DNA of 64,000 bases, taken from positions 124,001-188,000 of the forward strand of contig NZ_CDCG01000018.1 in NCBI RefSeq assembly GCF_000819845.1, in the 5' to 3' direction. Numbering within the stretch: the first letter of the stretch is position 1; every line of letters begins with the position of its first letter. Under the pieces are notes generated by a model that searched no databases, was not told the DNA's origin, and saw only the letters and a list, made by a program, of their open reading frames with translations. The DNA comes from Aeromonas enteropelogenes. Its GTDB lineage: Bacteria > Pseudomonadota > Gammaproteobacteria > Enterobacterales > Aeromonadaceae. Positions 39,894 through 50,000 of this stretch are shown here, piece by piece. The translations under genes were made by a program, and so were the position numbers.

Positions 39894-40355
39894 ATGAAAG
39901 AAAAACTCACTAGCCGTAAAGTCATGCACCTCGGACTGGTGCTGGCCCTATTATTGGGGCTCATTGCATACCGTACCTGGTTTTCAACCGAAAACAGCGC
40001 CGCACCCGCGCCGATAAAAGATCAGATTTGTGATCTTTCCCACAGCAGTTGCACTGTCTCTGTCGGCGAAAAACCCCTGACGGTGGCGGTGGCCGATCTG
40101 CCGGTACGCGCCGAACGGGATTTTGCCCTGCGCATGACGGGGGGGGATCCGGCCATTACCCCGGTGAAGGCATGGCTGGAAGGGCGGGATATGTTTATGG
40201 GAACCATTCCGGTCAAGTTTGAACAAATAAGCGGCGGTTGGCAGGGAACGACCTTGGTGGGCAGTTGTACTTCTCCCACTATGGTCTGGCTGCTCAATAT
40301 CGAGTGGAGCAATGGCGAGCGCCAGCAATTGGCGTTGTCGGTTGCCCGGGAATAA
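39894..40355 (+). CDS. Membrane-anchored periplasmic protein of unknown function
   Basis: 153 residues from ATG 39894, divergent from ccoN. One N-terminal helix (LGLVLALLLGLIAYRTWF, about 12-30), then a probably periplasmic beta-rich domain with Cys in ICDLSHSSCTV, a LEGRDMFMGTIPVKFEQ segment and a late GSCTSPTMVWLLNIEW. The Cys and Met pattern and the shared promoter region with ccoN suggest, but do not prove, a link to copper or the oxidase. It resembles FixH in general architecture only. Confidence 0.75.
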   Translation: MKEKLTSRKVMHLGLVLALLLGLIAYRTWFSTENSAAPAPIKDQICDLSHSSCTVSVGEKPLTVAVADLPVRAERDFALRMTGGDPAITPVKAWLEGRDMFMGTIPVKFEQISGGWQGTTLVGSCTSPTMVWLLNIEWSNGERQQLALSVARE

Positions 40356-40448
40356 GTCGTTGGCCGCAAAGGAGTGGAAAAAATATTTGAAATTTCCATG
40401 CCAGGCGTTACCTTCCCTTGGCCTACAGGGAGTGAAATCTATTTAATC

Positions 40449-40907
40449 ATGACTGAGAAAAATCAATTTTATCGAACCCTCAATCAACAGGCGCGAGCCC
40501 TGCTGGAGGGAGAAACCGACCTGATTGCCAACCTGGCCAACCTCTCCGCCCTGCTCAATCAGGAGCTGGCAGATATCAACTGGGTCGGTTTTTATCTGTT
40601 GCAAGGGGACACCCTCGTATTGGGGCCCTTCCAGGGCAAGCCGGCCTGTGTCCGCATTCCCGTCGGCCGTGGTGTCTGTGGTACCGCCGTGTCAGAGGGC
40701 AAGACCCAGCTGGTGGATGATGTGCATCAGTTTGATGGGCATATTGCCTGTGACGGTGCCAGCAATGCCGAAATCGTGATCCCGGTGCGCCGCAACGGCG
40801 AGATCATCGGGGTGCTCGACATCGACAGTCCGATTTTTAACCGTTTCGATCAGGAAGACCGGATTGGCCTGGAAGAAACGGTGCAAATTTTGGAAAGCAT
40901 GCTCTAA
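40449..40907 (+). CDS. msrC: Free methionine-(R)-sulfoxide reductase, GAF type
   Basis: Reduces free Met-R-sulfoxide using thioredoxin. 152 residues from ATG 40449; the longer frame adds an unconserved 25 residues. The three catalytic Cys sit at 67, 77 and 101 (KPACVRIPVGRGVCGTA, HIACDGASNAEIV), with the same spacing (10 and 24) as Cys84, Cys94 and Cys118 of E. coli MsrC (YebR). yebR also precedes proQ-prc in E. coli. Confidence 0.95.
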   Translation: MTEKNQFYRTLNQQARALLEGETDLIANLANLSALLNQELADINWVGFYLLQGDTLVLGPFQGKPACVRIPVGRGVCGTAVSEGKTQLVDDVHQFDGHIACDGASNAEIVIPVRRNGEIIGVLDIDSPIFNRFDQEDRIGLEETVQILESML

Positions 40908-40923
40908 GTGATTGCTTAGATGG

Positions 40924-40952
40924 TTCGCAAAAGGCCCCAAGCTCTCTATAAT
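40924..40952 (+). promoter_or_regulatory. Probable proQ promoter
   Basis: TTCGCA, 17 bases, TATAAT. The -10 is perfect and the -35 matches 4 of 6. It lies 58 bases before the proQ ATG. Confidence 0.7.
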
Positions 40953-41010
40953 GAGGCCTTTGTTGTGCTCGGGAAGTGCCCGTGCGTTTATATGAAAGCC
41001 AAGGTTATAC

Positions 41011-41649
41011 ATGGAAAACACTGAGAAGCTGAAGAACAGTAAAGAAATCGTTGCCTACCTGGTCGAGAAATTCCCGGCCTGCTTCGTTGCTGAAGGAGAG
41101 GCCAAGCCGCTCAAGATTGGCATCTTCCAGGATTTGGCCGAGCGTCTTGCTGACGATGCCAGAGTCTCCAAGACCATGCTGCGCTCTGCTCTGCGTCAAT
41201 ATACTTCCAGCTGGCGCTACCTGCATGGCCTCAAGGCTGGCCAGGCTCGTGTCGATCTGGACGGTAACCCGGGCGAACTGCTGACCGAAGAGCACATCGA
41301 ACACGCCAAGCAGGCGCTGAAAGAGAGTAAAGAACGCGTCTTTGCCAGCCGTCGTACCAACAACAAAGAGAAGGATGACAAGGCCAAGAAACCCCGTCGT
41401 CCGGCTCCTCGCAAGACCGAGAAGGCGGATGTCGCCGCCAAGCCAAAGGCTCAGGAGAAAGCGCCTGTTGCCGATGCTCCGCTGGTCAAGGTGGATGCCG
41501 CTACCCTGAAAGTGGGTCAGGACGTCCGCGTGGTCATGGGCAAGTCTCCGGTTCCCGCAACCATCAAGGAAGTGACCAAGGACGACGTTCAAGTCCAGCT
41601 GCAGACCGGCATGACCCTGCGGGTCAAATCAGAGCACCTGGTTCTCTAA
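41011..41649 (+). CDS. proQ: RNA chaperone ProQ
   Basis: Global RNA-binding protein acting on sRNAs and 3' ends. 212 residues: FinO domain (about 1-120; [34 protein letters not shown] and K-rich), a basic, Ala/Lys-rich linker (about 120-160), and a Tudor-like C-terminal domain (about 163-212, [17 protein letters not shown]). prc begins 8 bases after the stop. Confidence 0.97.
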   Translation: MENTEKLKNSKEIVAYLVEKFPACFVAEGEAKPLKIGIFQDLAERLADDARVSKTMLRSALRQYTSSWRYLHGLKAGQARVDLDGNPGELLTEEHIEHAKQALKESKERVFASRRTNNKEKDDKAKKPRRPAPRKTEKADVAAKPKAQEKAPVADAPLVKVDAATLKVGQDVRVVMGKSPVPATIKEVTKDDVQVQLQTGMTLRVKSEHLVL

Positions 41650-41657
41650 GGAGAGAC

Positions 41658-43673
41658 ATGTTGAAGCATGGCGTAATTCGTTTTTCCCTCGTTGCCTGTA
41701 GCCTGGCGCTTGCCGGGCTCGCACAGGCCATCGAGCCGGTGCTCAAGGAGAGTGATTTGCCTGTGTTGGCTCAAGAGAGCCAACATGCTACGGCCAGCAA
41801 GCGAATTGCCAATCTGTTTACCCGCTCGCATTACAAACAGTTCAAGCTGGATGATGCCTTTTCCTCCGTGATCTTCGACAAGTATCTGGAGAATCTGGAT
41901 TACAGCCGCAACCTGTTTTTGGCCTCTGACATCAGCCGTTTTGAAAAGTACCGTAACGGGTTTGACACCGACCTCGAAAGAGGTCGTCTGGCACCCGCCT
42001 ACGAGATGTTCAACCTGAGTCAGCAGCGGCGTTATGAGCGGTTCGAATACGCCCTCAAACTGCTCGATACTCCTTTCGATTTTACCCAGCCCGACAACTA
42101 TGTGTTCGATCGGGAAGGGGCGGCTTGGCCGAGGGATGAAGCCGAACTCAACGAGTTGTGGCGCCAGCGGGTCAAGTACGATGCACTGAGCCTCAAACTC
42201 AGCGGCAAGGAGTGGCCCGAGATCAAGGAGCTGCTTGGTAAGCGTTACAACAACGCCATCAAGCGGATGTCCCAGACCGAGAGCGAGGATGTGTTCCAGC
42301 TCTTCATGAACTCCTTTGCACGCGCCATCGAACCACACACCAGTTATCTCTCACCGCGCAGCGCCGATCGTTTCAACACCGAGATGAACCTCTCGCTGGA
42401 GGGGATTGGTGCCGTACTGCAGGCGGAGGATGACTTCACTGTCATTCGTTCCCTGGTGCCCGGTGGTCCTGCTGCCAAGTCCAACAACCTCAAGCCCGAT
42501 GACAAGATCACCGGGGTAGGGCAGGAGGATGGCAAGATCGTCGATGTGATCGGCTGGCGTCTTGACGACGTGGTCGAGCTCATCAAGGGGCCCAAGGGCA
42601 GCAAGGTGAAGCTGGAGATCCAGCGCGGCAAGGGCGCCAGCGCCAAGACCGAGCAGATCGAGCTGGTGCGGGACAAGGTGCGCCTCGAAGATCGCGCCGC
42701 CAAGTCCAAGGTGATCACCGCCGAAGGCAAGAAGATCGGGGTCATCGAGATCCCCAGCTTCTACGTCAATCTTCATGAAGATGTGATCAAGGAGCTCTCC
42801 AGCCTCAACAAGCAGAAGATCGATGGCCTCATCATCGATCTGCGCGGCAATGGTGGCGGTGCCCTGACCGAAGCTTCGGCCCTGAGCGGTCTCTTCTTTG
42901 CCAGCGGTCCCGTGGTGCAAATTCGTGATCACATGGGCCGCATCACGGTCAATGGCGATGACGATGGTCAGGTCTACTACGGTGGCCCCATGTCGGTGAT
43001 GATCGATCGCTACAGCGCCTCGGCCTCCGAGATCTTCGCCGCCGCCATGCAGGACTACGGCCGCGCCCTGATCCTCGGGGAAAACTCGTTTGGCAAGGGG
43101 ACGGTGCAGCAGCATCGCAGCCTGGCCAAGGTCTACGACTTCTACGAGCAGCCGCTGGGTCACGTGCAGTACACCATCGCCAAGTTCTACCGGATCAACG
43201 GCGGCAGCACCCAGAACAAGGGGGTTGCACCGGACATCAGCTTCCCGACGCCAGTTGCGCCGGAAGAGACTGGCGAGAGCCGCGAGTTCAACGCGCTGCC
43301 GTGGGACAAGATAGCCTCGGCCAACTACCAGACGCTGGGCAATTTCACCAGCCAGCTGCCCAAGTTGCAGGCGGCCCACGATGCGCGGATTGCCAAGGAT
43401 CCCGAGTTTGCCTACGTAATGCAGGACATCGCCGAGTACCAGGGGGAGAAAGACAAAAAATCGGTCTCCCTCAACGAGGCAGAACGTCTGGCAGAGCAGG
43501 CCAAACAGGACGAGAAGGCGCTCACGCGCGCCAACGAACGTCTGGCCCGCCTTGGCAAGCCTGCGGTGAAGAGCCTGGATGACTTGCCTGCCGATTTTGA
43601 GGCGCCCGATGAGTATCTCGTCGAGGCGGCCAACATCACGGCGGATCTGGCCAAGGCCGGCAAACGCAGTTGA
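41658..43673 (+). CDS. prc: Tail-specific periplasmic protease Prc
   Basis: Carboxyl-terminal processing protease that degrades periplasmic proteins and, in E. coli, peptidoglycan hydrolases. 671 residues. Signal peptide (about 1-24), N-terminal helical region, PDZ domain (about 230-320, EGIGAVLQAEDDFTVIRSLVPGGPA), and an S41 catalytic domain with the Ser in DRYSASASEIFA and Lys in ENSFGKGTVQ. Ribosome site GGAGAG precedes the ATG. Operon with proQ. Confidence 0.97.
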   Translation: MLKHGVIRFSLVACSLALAGLAQAIEPVLKESDLPVLAQESQHATASKRIANLFTRSHYKQFKLDDAFSSVIFDKYLENLDYSRNLFLASDISRFEKYRNGFDTDLERGRLAPAYEMFNLSQQRRYERFEYALKLLDTPFDFTQPDNYVFDREGAAWPRDEAELNELWRQRVKYDALSLKLSGKEWPEIKELLGKRYNNAIKRMSQTESEDVFQLFMNSFARAIEPHTSYLSPRSADRFNTEMNLSLEGIGAVLQAEDDFTVIRSLVPGGPAAKSNNLKPDDKITGVGQEDGKIVDVIGWRLDDVVELIKGPKGSKVKLEIQRGKGASAKTEQIELVRDKVRLEDRAAKSKVITAEGKKIGVIEIPSFYVNLHEDVIKELSSLNKQKIDGLIIDLRGNGGGALTEASALSGLFFASGPVVQIRDHMGRITVNGDDDGQVYYGGPMSVMIDRYSASASEIFAAAMQDYGRALILGENSFGKGTVQQHRSLAKVYDFYEQPLGHVQYTIAKFYRINGGSTQNKGVAPDISFPTPVAPEETGESREFNALPWDKIASANYQTLGNFTSQLPKLQAAHDARIAKDPEFAYVMQDIAEYQGEKDKKSVSLNEAERLAEQAKQDEKALTRANERLARLGKPAVKSLDDLPADFEAPDEYLVEAANITADLAKAGKRS

Positions 43674-43693
43674 GTTGGCCAATCTGAATCTAC

Positions 43694-43720
43694 AAGGGCG
43701 ACGCGAGTCGCCCTTTCTTT
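43694..43720 (+). terminator. Rho-independent terminator after prc
   Basis: AAGGGCGAC / GTCGCCCTT 9-bp stem with GCGA tetraloop, followed by TCTTTT. Confidence 0.9.
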
Positions 43721-43803
43721 TATCAGACCGCAAATCGTTTGACCCCGCCTGCCGGTTGTGCCAGCCTCTTTCTCGCCTTTAACAAGCGTGGAAGCAGACA
43801 ATA

Positions 43804-46428
43804 ATGACAAATCACTCCCAGGCCATGACGGCCAAATATCGTCAGGACTACCAGGCCCCTCTCTACTGGATTGATACCATCGATCTGGATTTCCAGCTGC
43901 AGGAACCCCTCACCCAGGTCACCGCCATCACCCGCATTCGACGCAACGGCGATCACAACGAACCTTTGGTGCTCGATGGCGAACAGCTGACGCTCAAGAG
44001 CATCGCCATCGATGGTGTGCCGTGCGAGCATTATGAGCTGGGGGAGGGTAGCCTGACCCTGTTCAACCTGCCCACCGAGTGTGTGCTGACCATAGTCACC
44101 CTGCTAGATCCCGCCGCCAACAGCGCGCTGGAAGGACTCTACAAGTCCGGTGATGCCTACTGCACCCAGTGCGAAGCCGAAGGGTTTCGTCGCATCACCT
44201 ATTATCTCGACCGGCCCGATATCCTGGCCCGCTACAGCACCCGCATTACCGCAGACAAGGCCAAGTATCCCTTCCTGCTCTCCAACGGCAACAAGGTCGA
44301 CAGCGGCAATCTGGACGGTGGTCGCCACTTCGTGCAGTGGCAGGATCCCTTCCCCAAACCCAGCTATCTGTTTGCTCTGGTCGCCGGGGATTTTGACGTG
44401 GAGCGAGGCAGTTACGTAACCCTAAGTGGCCGCAAGGTGGCCCTCGAGATCTTCGTCGACAAGGGCAACCTGGATCGGGCTGGTTTCGCCATGGAGAGCC
44501 TCATCAACTCCATGCGTTGGGACGAACAGCGTTTCGGTCTGGAATACGACCTCGATATCTACATGATCGTCGCGGTGGACTTCTTCAACATGGGCGCCAT
44601 GGAGAACAAGGGGCTCAACATCTTCAACTCCAAGTTCGTGCTGGCCAACCCGGCTACCGCCACCGACAGCGACTACCACGGTATCGAACGGGTGATCGGT
44701 CACGAATATTTCCACAACTGGACCGGCAACCGGGTCACCTGTCGCGACTGGTTCCAGTTAAGCCTGAAAGAGGGACTGACGGTGTTTCGGGACCAGGAGT
44801 TTTCCTCCGATCTCGGCTCCCGTGGGGTCAACCGCATCAACAATGTACGCACCGTGCGCGGCCCGCAGTTTGCCGAAGACGCCGGTCCCATGGCCCACCC
44901 CATCCGCCCGGATGTGGTGATCGAGATGAACAACTTCTACACCCTGACCGTTTATGAGAAGGGTTCTGAAGTGATCCGCATGATGCACACCCTGCTTGGT
45001 GAAGAACATTTCCAGGCCGGCATGCGCCTCTATTTCGAGCGCTTTGACGGTCAGGCTGTGACCTGCGATGACTTCGTACAGGCGATGGAAGATGCCTCCG
45101 GGGTGGATCTTGGCCGCTTCCGTCGCTGGTACAGCCAGTCCGGTACCCCAGAGCTGACGGTAACCGACGAATACGACGCCGCCAGCGACATCTATCGCCT
45201 GCACGTGCGCCAGCACACGCCACCGACCCAGGATCAGCCACAGAAACTGGCACTACACATTCCCCTCGACATCGAGCTTTATGATGAACAGGGGGCCGTT
45301 ATCCCGCTGCAATATCAGGGCAAGGCGATAGGCAACGTACTCGATGTGCTGGAGTCTGAGCAGACCTTTACTTTCGATCGAGTGCCAACCAAACCGGTTC
45401 CCTCCCTGTTGCGGGACTTCTCAGCCCCGGTCAAGTTGCACTATGACTACAGCGACGAGGCGCTGGCTTTCCTGATGCGCTTTGCCCGCAACGAATTTGC
45501 CCGCTGGGATGCCGCCCAGATGCTGATCAACAAGGCGGTGATTGACGGGGTTACCCGGGTACAACAAGGGCAGGACGTGGCGGTATCGGCCACCTTGCTG
45601 GATGCCTTTGTCGCCATTTTGGATGACGGCGAGCTGGATCCGGCGCTCAAGGCCGAGATCCTGGCGCTGCCGGGGGAGGCGACCCTGGCCGAACTGTTCG
45701 AGGTGGCTGATGTCGATGCCATCCATCGGGTGCGTGATGAGATCCAGCTGCGGCTGGCGCAGGCCTTCGGGGCGCGGCTGGCCGCCCAGTACGACAGTCT
45801 GAAGCTGCCGACTTATCGGGTAGTGCATGCCGACATGGCCAAGCGTGCCCTCAAGGGCGTGGTACTTGGTTATCTGGCGGCGCTCGACGCAGACAGCGCC
45901 GATCTGCTGGTGCGCCAGCAATATGCGGCCGCCGACAACATGACCGACACCCTGGCGGCGCTGCAAGTGGCCAACAGCCATCTGCTGCCGTGCCGCGCCG
46001 AGCTCCTGGCCGATTTCGAAGGCAAGTGGGCGCACGATGGTCTGGTGCTGGACAACTGGCTGCGCCTGGTGGGAAGCAAGCCGGCTGCCGATGTGCTGGC
46101 CGATGTGAAGCTGGCGATGGCGCACCCCACCTTCAGCATTCGCAACCCGAACCGGCTGCGGGCGCTGATCGGCAGCTTTGCCATGAACAACCAGGTGCAG
46201 TTCCATGCCCGCGATGGCAGCGGCTACCGCTTCCTGACCGATCTGCTGATCGAGCTCAACGAAGTTAATCCCCAGGTGGCGTCACGCCTCATCACTCCCC
46301 TTATTCAGTTCAAACGGCTCGATGAAGAGCGCAAGGGGCTGATCCGCGCCGAGCTAACCCGACTGGCCAGCCTTGAAGGATTGGCGCGGGATCTGTTCGA
46401 GAAGGTGAGCAAGGCGCTGCTGCAGTAA
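43804..46428 (+). CDS. pepN: Aminopeptidase N (M1 family)
   Basis: Cytosolic zinc aminopeptidase, 874 residues, the size of E. coli PepN. The N-terminal beta domain precedes the catalytic domain with GAMENKGLNIF (exopeptidase motif) and HEYFHNWTGNR at residues 300-304 (two zinc His; E. coli numbering 297-301), and the third ligand Glu in LKEGLTVFRDQEF. A C-terminal helical region completes it. A terminator-like hairpin follows. Confidence 0.97.
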   Translation: MTNHSQAMTAKYRQDYQAPLYWIDTIDLDFQLQEPLTQVTAITRIRRNGDHNEPLVLDGEQLTLKSIAIDGVPCEHYELGEGSLTLFNLPTECVLTIVTLLDPAANSALEGLYKSGDAYCTQCEAEGFRRITYYLDRPDILARYSTRITADKAKYPFLLSNGNKVDSGNLDGGRHFVQWQDPFPKPSYLFALVAGDFDVERGSYVTLSGRKVALEIFVDKGNLDRAGFAMESLINSMRWDEQRFGLEYDLDIYMIVAVDFFNMGAMENKGLNIFNSKFVLANPATATDSDYHGIERVIGHEYFHNWTGNRVTCRDWFQLSLKEGLTVFRDQEFSSDLGSRGVNRINNVRTVRGPQFAEDAGPMAHPIRPDVVIEMNNFYTLTVYEKGSEVIRMMHTLLGEEHFQAGMRLYFERFDGQAVTCDDFVQAMEDASGVDLGRFRRWYSQSGTPELTVTDEYDAASDIYRLHVRQHTPPTQDQPQKLALHIPLDIELYDEQGAVIPLQYQGKAIGNVLDVLESEQTFTFDRVPTKPVPSLLRDFSAPVKLHYDYSDEALAFLMRFARNEFARWDAAQMLINKAVIDGVTRVQQGQDVAVSATLLDAFVAILDDGELDPALKAEILALPGEATLAELFEVADVDAIHRVRDEIQLRLAQAFGARLAAQYDSLKLPTYRVVHADMAKRALKGVVLGYLAALDADSADLLVRQQYAAADNMTDTLAALQVANSHLLPCRAELLADFEGKWAHDGLVLDNWLRLVGSKPAADVLADVKLAMAHPTFSIRNPNRLRALIGSFAMNNQVQFHARDGSGYRFLTDLLIELNEVNPQVASRLITPLIQFKRLDEERKGLIRAELTRLASLEGLARDLFEKVSKALLQ

Positions 46429-46498
46429 GGAAACAGGGCAGGGGATGGGTCTCTTCTGCCCACTCTTGCCCGCGTTATGCCCGTGAAGATAAAGACAA

Positions 46499-46531
46499 GG
46501 CGAGCGGTTCGATTGAACCCTCGCCCTTTTT
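46499..46531 (+). terminator. Terminator-like hairpin between pepN and the DUF2835 gene
   Basis: GGCGAG and GGTTC pair with GAACC and CTCGCC around one bulged C, loop GATT, then T run 46527-46531. The ribosome site AAGGAG of the next gene (46533-46538) begins one base after the T run. Confidence 0.82.
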
Positions 46532-46543
46532 GAAGGAGCCGAC

Positions 46544-46765
46544 GTGAAGCAGTTTACCTTTCGATTATCTCTGAGCCACGACGAGATCATGCTGATGTAC
46601 CAGGGCCACGTCAGGCGCCTGGTGGTGGGAACCGAGCAAGGGCTCACCATAGAGATAGGGTTGGAAAAAATCCGTCCCTTTGTCGCCCACAGCGGGGTGT
46701 ACGGCTATTTTCGCCTGAAAACCCAGGACGATTATCGCTTCATCAGCCTGGAACGCATAAATTAA
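46544..46765 (+). CDS. DUF2835-family small protein, GTG start
   Basis: 73 residues starting at GTG 46544 with AAGGAG 5 bases upstream. Sequence pattern KQFTFRLSLSHDEIMLMYQGHVRRLVV...GLEKIRPFVAHSGVYGYFRLK matches the short DUF2835 proteins that lie beside pepN in gammaproteobacteria. Mixed beta structure is likely and no catalytic motif is seen. Function unknown. Confidence 0.85.
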   Translation: MKQFTFRLSLSHDEIMLMYQGHVRRLVVGTEQGLTIEIGLEKIRPFVAHSGVYGYFRLKTQDDYRFISLERIN

Positions 46766-47043
46766 CATTTTTGGAACAGATTGCCGACTAGTTATCTCGC
46801 TTTTATCACTAACTATCCGGTAATTTTCCGCAAAGGCAGTGAGAATTTCTGTTTTTTTTATCATTGGCAAAATTTCTCACAGTTTAAGTCGTGATCTGTC
46901 CCCTGTTTTTAACAACTTATTAGCACTATCGCTCGCCTTCCCTTATTCAAGCCATTACACTTCGCAACAACTCTGTACCAGCGGGCAATCAGGGTGATTG
47001 CCTCTGCGTCGGTGGTTAATGTCGTCCGATAAGGAATATAAAA
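46766..47043 (+). other. 278-base leader region of the glutamate dehydrogenase gene
   Basis: AT-rich non-coding stretch. It holds a hairpin GGCAATC-AGGGT-GATTGCC at 46984-47002, 41 bases before the ATG, and an interrupted inverted repeat GTGAGAATTT / AAATTTCTCAC around a T tract at about 46838-46880. A promoter is expected here but no -35/-10 pair stands out. Confidence 0.5.
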
Positions 47044-50000
47044 ATGGCATTGAAAGACGCCCCTACCTCAGTTCTGCTCGAAAACGTTCTCAGCCTGATC
47101 AACCAAAAATTGCCCAAAAACAGTGCCTCCCTGGTCGAGCGCTTCGTTGCCAAGTTTTACGGCAACATGGCCAGCAGCGACCTGCATGATCGCAACGACA
47201 GCGATCTCTACGGGGCGGCGCTGAGTCTGTGGAATGCGCTCAACCAGCGCGTCGGTACCGCGCCCTGCATCCGGGTCTACAACCCGGAGCTGACCCGCCA
47301 CGGTTGGCAATCTCCCCATACCATCGTCGAGATCATCCTGCAGGATGCCCCTTTCCTGGTGGACTCCATCCGCATGGCCCTCAAGCGCCTCAATATCACC
47401 GCCCACATGATGCTGCACCAGCCGCTGCACCTTATTCGTGACGGCGAGGGCAAGATCAGCGCCATTCTGGACCTCGACAACACGGCCGAACAGACTTCCG
47501 TTGAGACCGCCTTCCTCATCGAGATTGACCATCTGACCAGCGAGGCACAGATGGAGGCCCTGGCCGCCGAGCTCGACTCGGTTGCCGGTGAAGTGGCGCT
47601 GGCGGTAGGGGACTGGCAGCCCATGCTGGCCAAACTCAACGAGATCATCGATGAGTTGCCCAAGCGCAAGCTCCCGGTCAGCAAGGCAGAGGTGGACTCT
47701 TGCGTTGCCTTCCTGAAATGGGTTGCCGCCCACAACTTTACCCTGATGGGCTACCGCCGCTATGACGTCAAGGCGGTGGAAGGGGATCACGAGATCCTGC
47801 CGCAGGCCAGCTCGAGCCTCGGGTTGATGAAGAACTCCATCAAGGAAGAGGGGCAGCGCCTTGGCACCATGCCGGCCAGCGCCCGTCACGAGGCATTGAG
47901 TTCCGATCTGCTGATCCTCACCAAGTCCAACAGCAAATCCCGGGTTCATCGTCCGGCCTATGTGGACTACATCGGCATCAAGCGCTTTGACGAGCATGGC
48001 AAGGTGATCGGCGAAGACCGCTTCATCGGCCTCTACGCCTCTTCCATCTACAACACCAGTGCGACCCAGATCCCCCTCATCAGCCATCGCCTCGAGCGGA
48101 TCATGGCCGCCTCCGGGTTCGAGAAGGGCTCTCATGCCTACAAGGCGCTGCTGAACGTGCTGGAAACCTATCCGCGTGACGAGTTGATCCAGGCCCGTGA
48201 AGAGGAGTTGCTGGCCACCGGTCTCGGCGTGCTGGAGATGCAGGAGCGTGACATGCTGCGCCTGTTCGTGCGTCGCGACGTCTACGGCCGTTTCTTCTCC
48301 TGCATGGTCTATGTCACCAAGGAGCGTTACAACACGGCGCTGCGAGTCAAAACCCAGCAGATCCTGCAGAAATATTTCGGCAGCAACGAAGAGGTGGAGT
48401 TCAACGTCTACTTCACCGAAGGGGTGCTGGCGCGGACCCACTACATAGTGCGGGTCAACAACAACAACGTGGATGTGGATGTGAACGAAGTACAGAACAA
48501 CCTGATTGAAGCCGCCCGCAGCTGGGACGACAGACTCGACTCCGTGCTGCTCTCCCACTATGGCGAAGCCCGTGGTAACGAACTGCGTCGCCGTTTCAGC
48601 GCCGCCTTCCCCCGTGCCTACAAGGAAGACGTGCTGCCGGGTTCTGCCGTCGCCGACATCATGGCGCTGGACAACCTGAGCGAGGCCGAGCCGCTGGGCA
48701 TGCTGTTCTACCGCGCCCAGGAAGAGCAGAACGATCGCCGGGTGCGCCTCAAGCTGTTCCATCGCACCGAGCCCATCCATCTCTCCGATGTGTTGCCCAT
48801 GCTGGAAAACATGGGGTTGCGGGTTATCGGCGAGACCCCGTATCAGGTCCGTACTCCGGCTGACGAGGTGTTCTGGATCCTTGACTTCTCCATGCTGTTG
48901 CACGGTGAGCAGCCGTTCGATCTGGAGCAGAGCCAGCAGCGCTTCCAGGAAGCGTTTGCCGCCATCTGGAACAAGAGCCTGGAAGATGACGGCTTCAACC
49001 GTCTGGTGCTGGGCGCAGGCCTCACCGGCCGCCAGGTCTCTGTGCTGCGTGCTTATGCCAAGTACATGCGCCAGACCGGGGTCTCCTTCAGCCAGTCCTA
49101 TATCGAGGAGACGCTGACCCGCTACCCCGACATCGCCCAGTTGCTGTTCACCCTGTTCGAGCAGCGCCTCAATCCTGCCATCACCCAGGATGCCAAAGTG
49201 CAGGCGAAGATCCACGAGCAGCTCGCCGCCAAGCTGGATCAGGTCGCCAACCTGGATGACGATCGCATCATTCGCCGCTTCATGGAGATGATCGACGCCA
49301 CCCTGCGCACCAACTACTACCAGAAGGACCAGGCGGGCAACATCAAGCCCTACATCTCCTTCAAGCTGGCCCCCTCCAGCATTACCGACATGCCGCTGCC
49401 GCTGCCCAAGTTCGAGATCTTCGTCTACTCGCCGCGGGTGGAAGGGGTTCACTTGCGCTGGGGCAAGGTGGCCCGTGGTGGCCTGCGCTGGTCCGATCGC
49501 AAGGAAGACTTCCGCACCGAGGTACTGGGGCTGGTCAAGGCCCAGCAGGTGAAGAACACCGTCATCGTGCCGGTCGGCGCCAAGGGCGGTTTCTACTGCA
49601 AGCAGATGCCGGCAGGTGCCCCTCGCGCCGTTATCCAGGAAGAGGGCAAGGCCTGCTATCGCCTGTTTATTCGCGGTCTGCTGGATGTCACCGACAACAT
49701 CATCGGTGGTGAGATGATCCCGCCAAAAGACGTGGTTCGCCACGATGAGGATGACTACTACCTGGTAGTCGCCGCCGACAAGGGCACCGCCACCTTCTCC
49801 GACATTGCCAACGAAATAAGCCTGGAGTACGGTCACTGGCTGGGCGATGCGTTTGCCTCCGGCGGTTCGGTCGGCTATGACCACAAGAAGATGGGCATCA
49901 CCGCCCGCGGTGCCTGGGAGTCGGTCAAGCGGCATTTTCGCGAAATCGGCGTCAACTGCCAGACCACCGACTTCACCTGCGTCGGGATCGGCGACATGGC

